Shown piece after piece: positions 26,514 through 35,214 of a DNA stretch of 64,000 bases. The position numbers and the translations under genes are program-made. The notes beneath the pieces were generated by a model that was not told where the DNA came from, made no database searches, and was given only the letters and a program-made list of their open reading frames with translations. Position 1 is the first letter of the stretch. The number at the start of each line of letters is the position of its first letter. Source of the DNA: Rhizobium sp. AQ_MP (lineage in GTDB: Bacteria; Pseudomonadota; Alphaproteobacteria; Rhizobiales; Rhizobiaceae); contig NZ_JACJVI010000001.1 of the NCBI RefSeq assembly GCF_014237835.1, positions 62,001 to 126,000 of the forward strand. The letters run 5' to 3'.

Positions 26514-28034
26514 TCAAGCGGCAATGCCGGCCATCATCAGGCCGAGTGTCTGTTCGCCAGTGTCAGGCGTCTTCTCGCCGACGACCTTGCCGGCGAACAT
26601 CACCAGAATGCGGTCGGAAAGCGAGCGGATCTCGTCGAGTTCGACGGAGACGAGCAGCACGGCCTTGCCGGCATCCCGCGTTTCCACGATCCGTTTGTGA
26701 ATGAATTCGATGGCACCGATATCGACGCCGCGCGTTGGCTGGCCAACGATCAGGAGCTTCGGGTCGCGCTCGATTTCGCGCGCCACGACGATCTTCTGCT
26801 GGTTGCCACCGGAGAAGTTGGCCGTCTTCAGCCGTGGGTTCGGCGGGCGGATGTCGTATTTCTCGATCTCTTCCACCGCCGCCTTGCGGATCAGGCTCGG
26901 ATCGAGGAACGGACCTTTCCCGTAACGCTCGTCGCGGTGATAGCCGAGAATGGCGTTCTGGCTTTCCTCGAAGGGCAACACCAGGCCCATGTGGTGGCGG
27001 TCTTCCGGGATATGCGCCACGCCGATGCCGCGCAGTTCTGCCGGATCGAGACCCGCCACGTTCTGCCCGTTGATCCAGATCTCGCCGGAGGTCGGCTTGC
27101 GGATGCCGGTGATCGCTTCCAGGAGTTCGCTCTGGCCATTGCCGGCCACGCCCGCGATCCCGACGATTTCGCCGGAGCGTACATCGAAGGAGACGTTGTC
27201 GACCATCACGACGCCGCGGTTGTCCTTGACCGTCAGATTGCGCACAGAAAGGAAGACATCGCCCGGATTGGCCGGCTTCTTCTCGACATGCAGGAGCACG
27301 CGGCGACCGACCATCAGCTCGGCGAGCTCTTCCACCGTGGTCTCCGAGGTCTTGCGGGTCGCGACCATCTCGCCGCGGCGCATGACCGAGACCGTGTCGG
27401 TGATCGCCATGATCTCGCGCAGCTTGTGGGTGATCAGGATGACCGTCTTGCCCTGGTCGCGCAGCACGCCGAGGATCTTGAACAGGTGATCGGCTTCGGC
27501 CGGCGTGAGAACGCCCGTCGGCTCGTCGAGGATCAGGATCTCAGCGCCGCGATAAAGGGCTTTCAGGATTTCGACGCGCTGCTGCAGACCGACCGGCAGT
27601 TCCTCGATGATCGCATCGGGATCCACTTCCAGCTCGTAGTCTTCTTCCAGCTTCTTCAGCGCAGCGCGTGCTGCATCCGTGCCCTTGCCGAGCAGGGCGC
27701 CGCCTTCGGCCCCGAGCATCAGGTTTTCCAGCACGGTAAAATTCTCGACCAGCATGAAGTGCTGGTGCACCATCCCGATCCCCGAACTGATGGCGGTCTG
27801 GCTGTCCTTGATGGTGATCGGCTTGCCGTCGATCTGGATGGATCCATGATCGGCCTGGTAGAAGCCGTAGAGGATCGACATCAGCGTCGACTTGCCGGCA
27901 CCGTTTTCACCGATGATGCCGTGGATAGAACCCTTGGCGACCGTCAGATTGATGTTCTTGTTGGCATGCACCGCACCGAACTTCTTGTCGATGCCGATCA
28001 GTTCGATCGCGGGTGCCTGGTTCGCTGCATTCAT
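26514..28034 (-). CDS. Nucleoside ABC transporter double ATPase
   Basis: A 506-aa protein with two ABC domains, like sugar/nucleoside importers (NupO/YufO, RbsA type). Domain 1 has Walker [15 protein letters not shown] and Walker [18 protein letters not shown]. Domain 2 has a looser [10 protein letters not shown] nucleotide loop, the signature [16 protein letters not shown] and [11 protein letters not shown]. The degenerate second Walker A is usual for this class. ATG 28034 gives [20 protein letters not shown]; the frame extends to 28055 into the hairpin region. Confidence 0.94.
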   Translation of the reverse strand: MNAANQAPAIELIGIDKKFGAVHANKNINLTVAKGSIHGIIGENGAGKSTLMSILYGFYQADHGSIQIDGKPITIKDSQTAISSGIGMVHQHFMLVENFTVLENLMLGAEGGALLGKGTDAARAALKKLEEDYELEVDPDAIIEELPVGLQQRVEILKALYRGAEILILDEPTGVLTPAEADHLFKILGVLRDQGKTVILITHKLREIMAITDTVSVMRRGEMVATRKTSETTVEELAELMVGRRVLLHVEKKPANPGDVFLSVRNLTVKDNRGVVMVDNVSFDVRSGEIVGIAGVAGNGQSELLEAITGIRKPTSGEIWINGQNVAGLDPAELRGIGVAHIPEDRHHMGLVLPFEESQNAILGYHRDERYGKGPFLDPSLIRKAAVEEIEKYDIRPPNPRLKTANFSGGNQQKIVVAREIERDPKLLIVGQPTRGVDIGAIEFIHKRIVETRDAGKAVLLVSVELDEIRSLSDRILVMFAGKVVGEKTPDTGEQTLGLMMAGIAA

Positions 28035-28056
28035 TCCGGTCCCCCAGACATACAAA

Positions 28057-28092
28057 AAGGGCGCAGGACGACTTGGTCGCCGTCCTGCGCCC
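28057..28092 (-). terminator. Intra-operon terminator/attenuator after the binding-protein gene
   Basis: Perfect 12-bp arms GGGCGCAGGACG (28059-28070) and CGTCCTGCGCCC (28081-28092), 10-base loop, followed on the - strand by CTTTTTGTATG. It lies between the BMP gene stop (28103) and the ATPase start (28034) and should reduce transcription of the downstream transporter and enzyme genes relative to the binding protein. Confidence 0.85.
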
Positions 28093-28102
28093 GGATTTCA
28101 GA

Positions 28103-29095
28103 TCACTTCGGGCAGGAATTGTCCGACATGTAGTCGTGCACCTTGACGGTGCCGGCGATGATGTCGGCCTTGGCCTTTTCGACGGCAGCCTTCATGTCGT
28201 CCGTGATCAGCTTGGCGTTGTTGTCGTCAAGCGCATAGGCAACGCCGTCTTCGGCAACGCCGAGAACCTGAAGGCCGGGCGTGAACTTGTCACCCTTGGC
28301 ATCGGCATAGGCGTTGTAGACGGCGAGATCGACGCGCTTGACCATCGAGGTCAGGACCGAACCCGGATGCAGGTGGTTCTGGTTGGAATCGACGCCGATC
28401 GACAGCTTGCCGTTGTCGGTCGCCGTCTGGAGCACGCCGAGACCCGTCGCACCGGCTGCCGCGTAGATGACGTCCGCGCCTTGGTCGATCTGGTTCTTGG
28501 TGAGTTCACCGCCGCGAACCGGGTCGTTCCAGGCAGCACCGGTCGTGCCGGTCATGTTCTGGAAGACTTCGATATCGGCCTTGGCAGCGCGTGCGCCCTG
28601 CTCGTAGCCGCAGGCGAACTTGCGGATCAGCGGAATGTCCATGCCGCCGATGAAGCCGACCTTGCCGGACTTCGAAGCCATGCCGGCCAGCAGGCCGACG
28701 AGATAGGAACCTTCGTGCTCCTTGTAGACGACCGAACGCACGTTCGGCTTGTCGACGACGGAGTCCACGATCACGAACTGGGTGTCCGGGAATTCGGCTG
28801 CGACCTTTTCGATGGCCGAGGTCCAGGCGAAGGAAACGGCGACGACCGGGTTGAAGCCGCGCGATGCAAAGTTGCGGATCGCCTGTTCGCCCTGCGTGTC
28901 GCTGGTCGGCTCGAAGTCGCGATATTCAATGCCGGTTTCGGCCTTGAACTTCTCGGCACCGCCATAGGCAGCTTCGTTGAAGGATTTGTCGAACTTGCCG
29001 CCCGTGCCGTAAACCAGCGCCGGCTTGATGTCGGCCGCAAGCGCGGTCGTCGACATCGCGGCCAAGGCAAAGAGACTGAGGAGGGTTTTCTTCAT
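28103..29095 (-). CDS. BMP-family nucleoside-binding periplasmic protein
   Basis: A 330-aa substrate-binding protein of the BMP (PnrA/Med) family, which binds purine or pyrimidine nucleosides. A classical signal peptide (MKKTLLSLFALAAMSTTALA, cut before ADIKPALVYG) is present with no lipobox cysteine, so it is soluble in the periplasm. Family motifs are GGKFDKSFNEAAYGGAEKF, FASRGFNPVVAVSFAW, YLVGLLAGMASKSGKVGFIG and AAGATGLGVLQTATDNGKL. It is the first gene of the long operon running to deoA. Confidence 0.94.
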   Translation of the reverse strand: MKKTLLSLFALAAMSTTALAADIKPALVYGTGGKFDKSFNEAAYGGAEKFKAETGIEYRDFEPTSDTQGEQAIRNFASRGFNPVVAVSFAWTSAIEKVAAEFPDTQFVIVDSVVDKPNVRSVVYKEHEGSYLVGLLAGMASKSGKVGFIGGMDIPLIRKFACGYEQGARAAKADIEVFQNMTGTTGAAWNDPVRGGELTKNQIDQGADVIYAAAGATGLGVLQTATDNGKLSIGVDSNQNHLHPGSVLTSMVKRVDLAVYNAYADAKGDKFTPGLQVLGVAEDGVAYALDDNNAKLITDDMKAAVEKAKADIIAGTVKVHDYMSDNSCPK

Positions 29096-29238
29096 TGTGC
29101 AGCCCTGTTGTTGCTATTGATCTTGTTGGGTCCTCCCGCAAGCCTTTCCGCGAGGGAAAAGCATGTCTGCGGAACCGCCGCCCCCTTTTCCGGAGGTCCT
29201 GGCTGGCTTTCATCCTTGCATGGCTTGTTCGAAAATTC

Positions 29239-29309
29239 ACCAGATTTTTTTCATCTGGTAAAGATTCACAAGCCTACTGATTTTTCAGCGTTTGTCGCTG
29301 AAAAATCAG
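29239..29309. promoter_or_regulatory. Two inverted repeats upstream of the BMP gene
   Basis: Between msrA and the BMP gene: ACCAGAT (29239-29245) pairs with ATCTGGT (29253-29259) across an AT-rich loop, and CTGATTTTTCAGCG (29277-29290) pairs perfectly with CGCTGAAAAATCAG (29296-29309) across 5 bases. The second lies 43 bases after the msrA stop and may terminate msrA; the first could be an operator in the promoter region of the nucleoside operon. Confidence 0.5.
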
Positions 29310-29351
29310 TCAGATCAATGGTGTTTCTGCTGCGGGTTTGAGCAAATGCTC

Positions 29352-30011
29352 TCAGGCTGCGGGCGAAATCGGGCAGGAAACGCCCGTCCCCCGAAGCCCG
29401 CAATAGCCGTTCGGGTTCTTCGCCAGATACTGCTGGTGATAGTCCTCGGCGTAGTAGAACGTATCGGCATGGGCGATTTCGGTGGTGATCCGGCTGTTCT
29501 TGCCGGCCTTCACCAGCGCCTCCTGGAAACGGTCGCGAACGGCAACCGCCAGCGCCATGTCGTCGTCGTCCTCGACATAGATCGCCGAACGGTATGTGGT
29601 GCCGATATCATTTCCCTGGCGCATGCCCTGTGTCGGATCATGGGCCTCGAAGAACACCTTGAGCAACCCTTCGAGCGTGATCTTTGCGGGATCGTAGACG
29701 ACCTTCACCACTTCCGTATGGCCCGTCAGGCCGGTCACGGTTTCCTGATAGGTCGGATTGGGCGTGATGCCGCCCTGGTAGCCCGATGCCGTCAGATAGA
29801 CCCCCGGCGTCTGCCAGAGCAGCCGCTCCGCGCCCCAGAAACAGCCCATGCCCAGGTACACCGTCTTCATGCCCTGCGGCACGGGGCCCTTGAGCGGCAG
29901 GCCCGAGACGAAATGCGTGGCTGCGGTCGGAATCGGTTCGGCCCGGCCCGGCAGCGCCGTTTCGGCCGTGGGCATCACCGTCTTCTTGTTGAACATGTCG
30001 ATCAGGAACAT
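29352..30011 (-). CDS. msrA: Peptide methionine-S-sulfoxide reductase MsrA
   Basis: A 219-aa MsrA that repairs methionine-S-sulfoxide in proteins. The catalytic GCFWG motif holds C57, followed by TASGYQGG, the [11 protein letters not shown] segment and the GTTYRSAIY block. The C-terminal part ends [18 protein letters not shown] with two resolving cysteines. The first ~45 residues form the extension common in rhizobial MsrA proteins and do not look like a signal peptide, so a cytoplasmic location is expected. Confidence 0.96.
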   Translation of the reverse strand: MFLIDMFNKKTVMPTAETALPGRAEPIPTAATHFVSGLPLKGPVPQGMKTVYLGMGCFWGAERLLWQTPGVYLTASGYQGGITPNPTYQETVTGLTGHTEVVKVVYDPAKITLEGLLKVFFEAHDPTQGMRQGNDIGTTYRSAIYVEDDDDMALAVAVRDRFQEALVKAGKNSRITTEIAHADTFYYAEDYHQQYLAKNPNGYCGLRGTGVSCPISPAA

Positions 30012-30198
30012 CTGAAACCTCCTGAGGCCGTCCGTCGGCCTGCTTTTCCGTTCGAAAATCTGCCATGCCGGCAGTTCGCCGCCTGCCGCCCCCGAAGGGA
30101 TCGGCTGCGGCCTATGTCTCTATGGTCGCCGCAACCCGCTGAAACTTACAGGGCGGCTACACACCACCGCCTGGCCGCGTGGCCACCCGCCTGTCCCG

Positions 30199-30516
30199 TC
30201 AGGCGGCAAACCGACCGGCCGGCGAAGGCTTTTTGTACCCGACCATCCAGAAGATCAGGGAGAGCACCAGCATGGCCGCAAAGGCCGGCTGCGGCAGCAC
30301 CACATCCCGCAACGTTAGCCACGCACCGTCACCAAGCCTCGTAACCACCAGGGTCTCAAGCCACATCAGCGATCCCGGATGCGCGCCGATCCAGGCGACG
30401 GAAAGCGGCGTCAGCAGCGCTTGCGACGCCGAAACGGATGCGATCGCATCCACCACGCCGAGCACCACAGCCACGCAAAGCGCAAGCAAACTCAAGAACC
30501 TGAACAGGAACCGCAC
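30199..30516 (-). CDS. Small two-helix inner-membrane protein
   Basis: A 105-aa protein of unknown function. Start GTG 30516 is chosen because GGAG lies about 9 bases upstream; a longer frame beginning TTG at 30600 is rejected because that TTG is part of a -35 box. It has one hydrophobic helix near the start ([20 protein letters not shown]) and one near the end ([15 protein letters not shown]), with a polar middle part containing two Trp ([15 protein letters not shown]). The frame has coding-like composition; no family is named. Confidence 0.75.
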   Translation of the reverse strand: MRFLFRFLSLLALCVAVVLGVVDAIASVSASQALLTPLSVAWIGAHPGSLMWLETLVVTRLGDGAWLTLRDVVLPQPAFAAMLVLSLIFWMVGYKKPSPAGRFAA

Positions 30517-30570
30517 TGCAAATGTCTCCGGCTGAAGCCCGCTTCCCTTTCCGGGCCGTCGGGCTGTCCT

Positions 30571-30600
30571 TATAAATAGGGAATTGTCGGCAGTTGTCAA
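30571..30600 (-). promoter_or_regulatory. Sigma-70-type promoter
   Basis: TTGACA at 30600-30595 (perfect -35) and an AT-rich -10 region (TATTTATA, 30578-30571) with 16-18 bases between, read on the - strand. It drives the membrane-protein gene starting at 30516 and gives a leader of about 50 bases. Confidence 0.6.
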
Positions 30601-30689
30601 AATTCTGATAGATTTCGGTTGATCCCTCGGAATTCATCGGTATATATCCCGCCCGACCGACGCGGTGGCTTCCTCCCCGCGATCCTCCT

Positions 30690-30779
30690 GGACAGGTGGC
30701 CGAGTGGTTGAAGGCGCACGCCTGGAACGCGTGTATACGTGAAAGCGTATCGAGGGTTCGAATCCCTCTCTGTCCGCCA
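30690..30779 (+). tRNA. tRNA-Ser (GGA)
   Basis: A 90-nt class II tRNA with encoded CCA. The acceptor stem GGACAG pairs with CTGTCC (30770-30775), discriminator G, then CCA (30777-30779). The anticodon loop CTGGAAC gives GGA (reads UCC/UCU). A long variable arm (TATACGTGAAAGCGTAT region) and the T-arm GGTTCGAATCC are present, as expected for tRNA-Ser. Confidence 0.96.
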
Positions 30780-30922
30780 CCCTCCGAAAAGATCCGCTTG
30801 CCCATCCGCACCTCTGGCCGGAGTCCGAGCTTGAGCATTCGGGCCAGCGCTGCTTCCCCCCAATCCTTGTCACACAATCCGCGACGCCTCTCTTCCTCAC
30901 CCTCTGTCTGTCCGCGTGCCCG

Positions 30923-30947
30923 GAACCTCGTCCTCGGTCGGTCGTTC
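30923..30947 (+). promoter_or_regulatory. EcfG-type general stress promoter
   Basis: GGAAC (30923-30927), 16-base spacer, CGTT (30944-30947): an exact match to the EcfG/RpoE2 consensus. It lies about 76 bases before ATG 31024 and would control that gene and probably the DUF2945 gene after it. Confidence 0.68.
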
Positions 30948-31023
30948 TTCTGGGTACCGCTGGCGTCGCCTTGCCCCACGTCAAGCACCGACGCCACCAT
31001 GATGCATGCCGGAGGAAGCCGAG

Positions 31024-31326
31024 ATGTCCGATAGGTTCAAGCCGCCCGCAGCCGTTGCCAGGGAGGCCGCTCGGGGGCTGGAGTTGCGCCAGAAATTCAA
31101 ACGCGGCGGAACCGAGGTGGGCGTTGCACGGGCGCGCGACCTTAAGAACCAGCGAAATCTGAGCGAGGACACGATGAAGCGCATGAAAGGCTACTTCGCG
31201 CGTCACACGGTCGACAAGAGGGCGAAGAACTTCGGTGACGACGACAGCCCCTCTGCAGGTTACATCGCCTGGCTCCTCTGGGGTGGTGATGCCGGGCGCG
31301 ACTGGGTGAAGGAACAGCTTCAGTAA
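31024..31326 (+). CDS. Small protein with a phage-associated PSAGxIAWxLWGGD domain
   Basis: A 100-aa basic protein. Start ATG 31024 has GGAGGA 8 bases upstream (inside an alternative longer frame from 31006). The body reads [50 protein letters not shown] and [20 protein letters not shown] recognise this run as a small domain common in phage-encoded proteins of Actinobacteria and Proteobacteria, often beside capsid or protease genes; its molecular role is not known to me. Here it stands alone near a tRNA gene and downstream of an EcfG-like promoter, so it may be a domesticated phage gene used under stress. Confidence 0.8.
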   Translation: MSDRFKPPAAVAREAARGLELRQKFKRGGTEVGVARARDLKNQRNLSEDTMKRMKGYFARHTVDKRAKNFGDDDSPSAGYIAWLLWGGDAGRDWVKEQLQ

Positions 31327-31371
31327 CCGCGATGGGCGCTGCAATCCAATCCGATCAGGGAGATCAGGACC

Positions 31372-31581
31372 ATGACGAAGAACCTGCGCAAGGGCGACAA
31401 GGTCGAGTGGGAAACAAGCCAGGGCACGACGGAGGGCAAGGTCGTCCGGAAACAGACCGCGCCGACAAGGATCAAGGGTCACGAAGTCAAGGCGTCGAAA
31501 TCGGACCCTCAATACATCGTCGAGAGCATCAAGACCGGCGAGCGCGCCGCCCACAAGCCGGATGCCCTGCACAAGGTCTGA
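31372..31581 (+). CDS. DUF2945 / HVA1 TUDOR-like small protein
   Basis: A 69-aa protein that fits the DUF2945 (hypervirulence-associated TUDOR) family: LRKGDKVEWETSQGTTEGKV at the start, and ASKSDPQYIVESIKTGERAA followed by HKPDAL at the end. Such proteins form a small SH3/Tudor-like barrel and are often found among stress-response genes. It follows the preceding gene by 45 bases and is probably in the same EcfG-controlled unit. Confidence 0.88.
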   Translation: MTKNLRKGDKVEWETSQGTTEGKVVRKQTAPTRIKGHEVKASKSDPQYIVESIKTGERAAHKPDALHKV

Positions 31582-31670
31582 AAGCAGGGGCGAGCAGGGG
31601 GCGCCCGCAATCGGAATGTGTAGCCCGGCCGCTTATGCGTGACGGCGGCAGCCTTTGTCAGGAAGCGTAG

Positions 31671-32828
31671 ATGCATACACCCATCGACATCGACCCGGAT
31701 TACCTCCGGTCACGGCTGAAAGCACTGCTCTCCATCCCGAGCCCCACCGGTTTCACCGATGAATCCGCCCGCTACACGGCGCAAGAACTCGAACGCCTCG
31801 GGCTCGAAGTCAAGCTGACCCGCCGCGGCGCGATCCGGGCGCGGCGCCCGGGCACCCATGAGAGGCCGGCCCGCGCCATCGTCTCCCATCTCGATACACT
31901 CGGCGGCCAGGTCAAGGCATTGAAGGATAACGGCAGGCTTGAGCTCGTGCCCATCGGCCACTGGTCTGCGCGTTTTGCGGAGGGGGCGCGTGCCTCCGTC
32001 TTTTCCTCGAAAGGCATCTATCGTGGCTCGATCCTGCCGCTGAAGGCCTCTGGCCACACCTTCAACGATGAGGTGGATACCCAGCCGACCGGGTGGCGCC
32101 ATGTCGAGTTTCGCATCGATGCCCTGGCGCGGGATCGCAAGGATATCGCCCAGCTCGGGATCGATATCGGCGATATCATCGCCATCGATCCGCAGCCGGA
32201 ATTCTTGGACAACGGCTTCATCGTTTCCCGCCATCTGGATGACAAGGCCGGTGTCGCCATCATGCTGGCGGCGCTCGAAGCCATGCAACGCGAGAGTGTC
32301 GAGACACCCGTGGATACCTACTGGCTCTTCACCATCGGCGAGGAAGTCGGAGTCGGAGCCTCTGCCGCTCTCGTGCCGGAAATAGCCTCCCTTGTTGCTG
32401 TCGACAACGGCACTACGGCGGCGGGCCAGAATTCCGACGAATTCGGCGTCACACTCGCCATGGCCGACCAGACCGGTCCTTTCGATTATCACCTGTCGAA
32501 GAAACTCTACGAGCTTTGCGGCGAGCACGGTATCCGCGTTCAGAAGGATGTCTTCCGCTATTACCGGTCCGATGCCGCATCGGCGGTTGAGGCCGGGCAC
32601 GACGTGCGCACGGCGCTTTTGGCCTTCGGTGTCGATGCCTCGCATGGGTATGAACGCATCCACCTTCACGCCTTGATGTCGATCGCAAAACTCGTCATCT
32701 ACTACGCGCTCAGCGAGGTGCAGATCGAGCGCGATTCGGAGGAAGTCTCCGGCCTGAGCGGCTTCACACGCCAGAAGGCCGTGCCCGCCCGGCAGGATCT
32801 GAAAGCGAACGATCCCGATGAGTCGTGA
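31671..32828 (+). CDS. NAGGN-system M42-family peptidase
   Basis: A 385-aa metallopeptidase of the M42 family, closest to the hydrolase that accompanies N-acetylglutaminylglutamine amide synthesis genes. Co-catalytic metal ligands are visible in AIVSHLDTLGG (HxD), SRHLDDKAGVAIML (bridging Asp), TIGEEVGVGAS (Glu pair), LVAVDNGT and DASHGYERIH (His). It may degrade the osmolyte dipeptide or recycle glutamine; this role is inferred. AGGAAG precedes ATG 31671. Its partner genes asnO and ngg, normally adjacent, are here 7.5 kb downstream at 40360. Confidence 0.9.
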   Translation: MHTPIDIDPDYLRSRLKALLSIPSPTGFTDESARYTAQELERLGLEVKLTRRGAIRARRPGTHERPARAIVSHLDTLGGQVKALKDNGRLELVPIGHWSARFAEGARASVFSSKGIYRGSILPLKASGHTFNDEVDTQPTGWRHVEFRIDALARDRKDIAQLGIDIGDIIAIDPQPEFLDNGFIVSRHLDDKAGVAIMLAALEAMQRESVETPVDTYWLFTIGEEVGVGASAALVPEIASLVAVDNGTTAAGQNSDEFGVTLAMADQTGPFDYHLSKKLYELCGEHGIRVQKDVFRYYRSDAASAVEAGHDVRTALLAFGVDASHGYERIHLHALMSIAKLVIYYALSEVQIERDSEEVSGLSGFTRQKAVPARQDLKANDPDES

Positions 32829-32897
32829 TTGCAGCGACATAGGTCCGCTGCTAGCTTGGATAATGGCGATTTCGCCGGTTTTTCGGAGACCAGGACA

Positions 32898-33884
32898 ATG
32901 TCGGGTGACGAGGCAACGAAGAGGCCGCGACTGAAGATCGGCTTTGTGCTGTCCCGTTCCTTCACACTGTCGGCCTTTGCCCTGTTCATCGATACGATCC
33001 GGCTTGCAAGCGACGAGTATGACCGCTCCGGCCGCGTTTTGGCAGATTGGCAGGTCATCGGCAGTACCCGGCACCTGATCACCTCGAGCTGCGGTGTTCA
33101 GGTCGCGCCGACAAGCGATTTCGTCGATCCCGGCCGATTCGATTACATCGTGGTGGTCGGCGGCCTGCTCGGCCGCCAGCCGGCCGTCGACGACCAGACC
33201 ATCGCCTTCCTCAGGAAGGCCGATGCCCAGAAAGTGCCGCTGATCGGGCTTTGCACCGGCACCTTCATCCTCGCCGAAGCCGGTCTGATGAAGAACCACC
33301 AGACCTGCGTCAGCTGGCTGCATTACCAGGAGTTCCGCGATCGTTTTCCCGATCACGAGGTCCGCTCCGACCGCCTGTTCAATCTCGACCGGCGGCGCGG
33401 CTCCTGCGCCGGTGGCAGTTCTTCGGCCGATCTTGCGGCCTTCATCGTGCGCCAGTATCTGGGGCATGATGCCGAGCGCAATGCGCTGGAAGTCCTGCAG
33501 ATCGAGAAGGCCCGCACCAACAGGGACATCCAGGTCCGCCGTCCGCTGACCATCGAATGCGACGATCCTCGGGTGAAGGCGGTTCTGATCCTGATGGAGC
33601 AGAGTCTGGAAAACGAACTGACCATCGATCAGCTCGCCCGCTCCGTCGGGCTCTCCCGCCGACAGCTCGAACGTCTCTTCGCCCAGAAGATCGACGTCTC
33701 CCCCGCCCGCATCTATACCAAGCTCCGGATGGAGCGCGCCAAGATGCTCGTGACACAGACGAACGCATCGTTGATCGACATCGCGCTGCAGGTCGGCTTC
33801 CAGAACACCTCCCATTTCACCCGCGTCTTCAAGGGCACCTACGGCCGCACACCCGGCCAGATGCGAAGCCAGCCGGCCGCCTGA
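32898..33884 (+). CDS. GlxA-like AraC-family regulator with DJ-1/PfpI domain
   Basis: A 328-aa transcription factor. Residues about 10-185 form a DJ-1/PfpI-like amidotransferase domain (KIGFVLSRSFTLSAFALFID, YIVVVGGLL, LIGLCTGTFILAEAGLM, with Cys in the nucleophile elbow). The C-terminal 110 residues carry two AraC helix-turn-helix motifs (TIDQLARSVGLSRRQLERLF and LIDIALQVGFQNTSHFTRVF). Relatives (GbdR, CdhR, ArgR of Pseudomonas) control betaine, carnitine and arginine use. ATG 32898 has AGGA just upstream. Its position behind the NAGGN peptidase suggests a link to compatible-solute metabolism, but that is a guess. Confidence 0.9.
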   Translation: MSGDEATKRPRLKIGFVLSRSFTLSAFALFIDTIRLASDEYDRSGRVLADWQVIGSTRHLITSSCGVQVAPTSDFVDPGRFDYIVVVGGLLGRQPAVDDQTIAFLRKADAQKVPLIGLCTGTFILAEAGLMKNHQTCVSWLHYQEFRDRFPDHEVRSDRLFNLDRRRGSCAGGSSSADLAAFIVRQYLGHDAERNALEVLQIEKARTNRDIQVRRPLTIECDDPRVKAVLILMEQSLENELTIDQLARSVGLSRRQLERLFAQKIDVSPARIYTKLRMERAKMLVTQTNASLIDIALQVGFQNTSHFTRVFKGTYGRTPGQMRSQPAA

Positions 33885-34020
33885 CGGTCGCATTGATACC
33901 TGCCCGCTCATTCAGGAGCTGCTGTTTTAGCGGCCCTGCCTGCGACGTCATGGATTGCGGTCACCCGCTTGTGAGCGGCGCGAGCGGGTGCTATCCACGT
34001 AAACTCTGTCGGGGGATAGA

Positions 34021-34413
34021 ATGGCCAAGTGGGGCTCGCCGAAAAGTCTTGATCGGGCGATACGCATGTTCTGCGTCGTCGCGCTGGTTATGCTCGGCCT
34101 TGCGCATCGCCCTGCCGTTTCTTTCGCGCCGCAGCTTTCTCCTCAGGAAATCGCAGCGCTGACCCTTCCCGATGGCACGCTGCCGGAACTCTGCCTGCCC
34201 TCGGAAGACGGCAAGAGCAAACCGCATGCCGGCAATCCGACATGCGAAGCCTGCCGGATTGCCGCAACCGCCCTCCTGCCCACGCCGTCCGATGCGGTCG
34301 GCGTTCGGCTCCCGCTGATCGCTGCCGTCACCCTGCCGCAGCCGGCCGAGGCACATTATCGCCAGCTTTTCCCGCCCGCGGGCCATCCCCGCGCACCACC
34401 CGTCACCGTCTGA
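34021..34413 (+). CDS. Putative membrane/exported small protein with CxxC, metal-locus associated
   Basis: A 130-aa protein with an N-terminal hydrophobic segment (MFCVVALVMLGLAHRPAVSF, about residues 16-35) and a polar part holding LCLPSEDG and NPTCEACRIAATALLP. The two-helix layout with a C-x2-C between resembles DUF2946-type proteins found in copper and iron uptake loci, but the match is loose. GGGGGATAG precedes ATG 34021. It is directed into the Crp/Fnr-PepSY-ABC importer group and is likely its first gene. Confidence 0.7.
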   Translation: MAKWGSPKSLDRAIRMFCVVALVMLGLAHRPAVSFAPQLSPQEIAALTLPDGTLPELCLPSEDGKSKPHAGNPTCEACRIAATALLPTPSDAVGVRLPLIAAVTLPQPAEAHYRQLFPPAGHPRAPPVTV

Positions 34414-34500
34414 TTGAACCTCGTCGCCGGCGCTTCGCGTCGGTCGGTCGTATCGTCAGACCGGTGGGCCTGCAGTTTTCGCAGCTCCGGTCGCAATCGG

Positions 34501-35190
34501 ATGTCTGTCATGCTGCAAATGCTCGCCAATCCCGCGGCACAACCCGCGTTCCCGCGTGTCTCTTCAACAACGCCGGAGATGCGCGCGGTCTCTCTGGCTG
34601 GACCGCTTCTGCCGCCGCGCACCGTCGTCTTTCTCGAAGGCCTTACCCGCTGCCCGCAATACCGTGTGGTCGACGGCTGCGTCGCAACCGCCCAGACCCT
34701 CTCCGATGGCCGACGCCAGATCATCGACCTGGTTGGCCCAGGACGCCTGATCGGTTTGGGGTTCGGGGATCAGAACCGCTATTCCGCCGAAACACTGGGA
34801 TTCACCCGGCTGGAACTTGTGTCGGACAGCATGGCTCAGGGCGAGCGCGATCAGGCGCTCAGCGAAATGCTCGCCCGCTCGCAGAGCCTGGTCATGTTGC
34901 TTGGCCGCAAGACCGCTCCTGAGCGCGTCGCCTCCGCGCTGATCGACCTGTCCCGACAGTTCGGCCGCCCGGCACGCGACAAGCGGCGGGGCGCCATCAC
35001 CTTTCATCTCTATCCCACGCGCGGCGACCTTGCCGATTGGCTCGGCCTGACCCTCGAAACGGTCAGCCGCTGCCTCACCCGCCTGAAGAAGGCGGCCCTC
35101 ATCGACATCAGACAGGGCGATCTCGTCACCCTGCTCGATCCGCAACAGCTCGCGGGCATCGCCGCCGGCGATCGATCGCTGTCCCATTGA
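34501..35190 (+). CDS. Crp/Fnr-family transcriptional regulator
   Basis: A 229-aa Crp/Fnr-type regulator: an N-terminal cyclic-nucleotide-binding-like barrel (RTVVFLEGLTRCPQYRVVDG, QTLSDGRRQIIDLVGPGRLI), a long dimer helix and a C-terminal winged helix-turn-helix (YPTRGDLADWLGLTLETVSR). The FNR four-cysteine cluster is missing; two cysteines 10 residues apart (TRC..DGC) are notable and might sense metal or redox. It likely controls the PepSY/ABC genes that follow after 24 bases. ATG 34501 is chosen without a strong ribosome site; the frame is open to 34414. Confidence 0.86.
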   Translation: MSVMLQMLANPAAQPAFPRVSSTTPEMRAVSLAGPLLPPRTVVFLEGLTRCPQYRVVDGCVATAQTLSDGRRQIIDLVGPGRLIGLGFGDQNRYSAETLGFTRLELVSDSMAQGERDQALSEMLARSQSLVMLLGRKTAPERVASALIDLSRQFGRPARDKRRGAITFHLYPTRGDLADWLGLTLETVSRCLTRLKKAALIDIRQGDLVTLLDPQQLAGIAAGDRSLSH

Positions 35191-35214
35191 TCCTTCCAAC
35201 CATCGAGACCCAGA

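Noticed and set aside
26469..28133. 554-aa open frame on the + strand opposite the nucleoside ATPase
   Set aside because: Antisense shadow; the - strand ATPase has all ABC motifs.
30517..30600. Upstream extension of the small membrane protein starting at TTG 30600
   Set aside because: The TTG belongs to a TTGACA -35 box with an AT-rich -10 downstream; GTG 30516 has a ribosome site.
30690..31581. Integrated element at tRNA-Ser
   Set aside because: No integrase and no visible repeat of the tRNA 3' end in the following kilobase; only one phage-type small gene.
31710..33911. 733-aa open frame on the - strand opposite the M42 peptidase and GlxA-like regulator
   Set aside because: Antisense shadow of two well-supported + strand genes.
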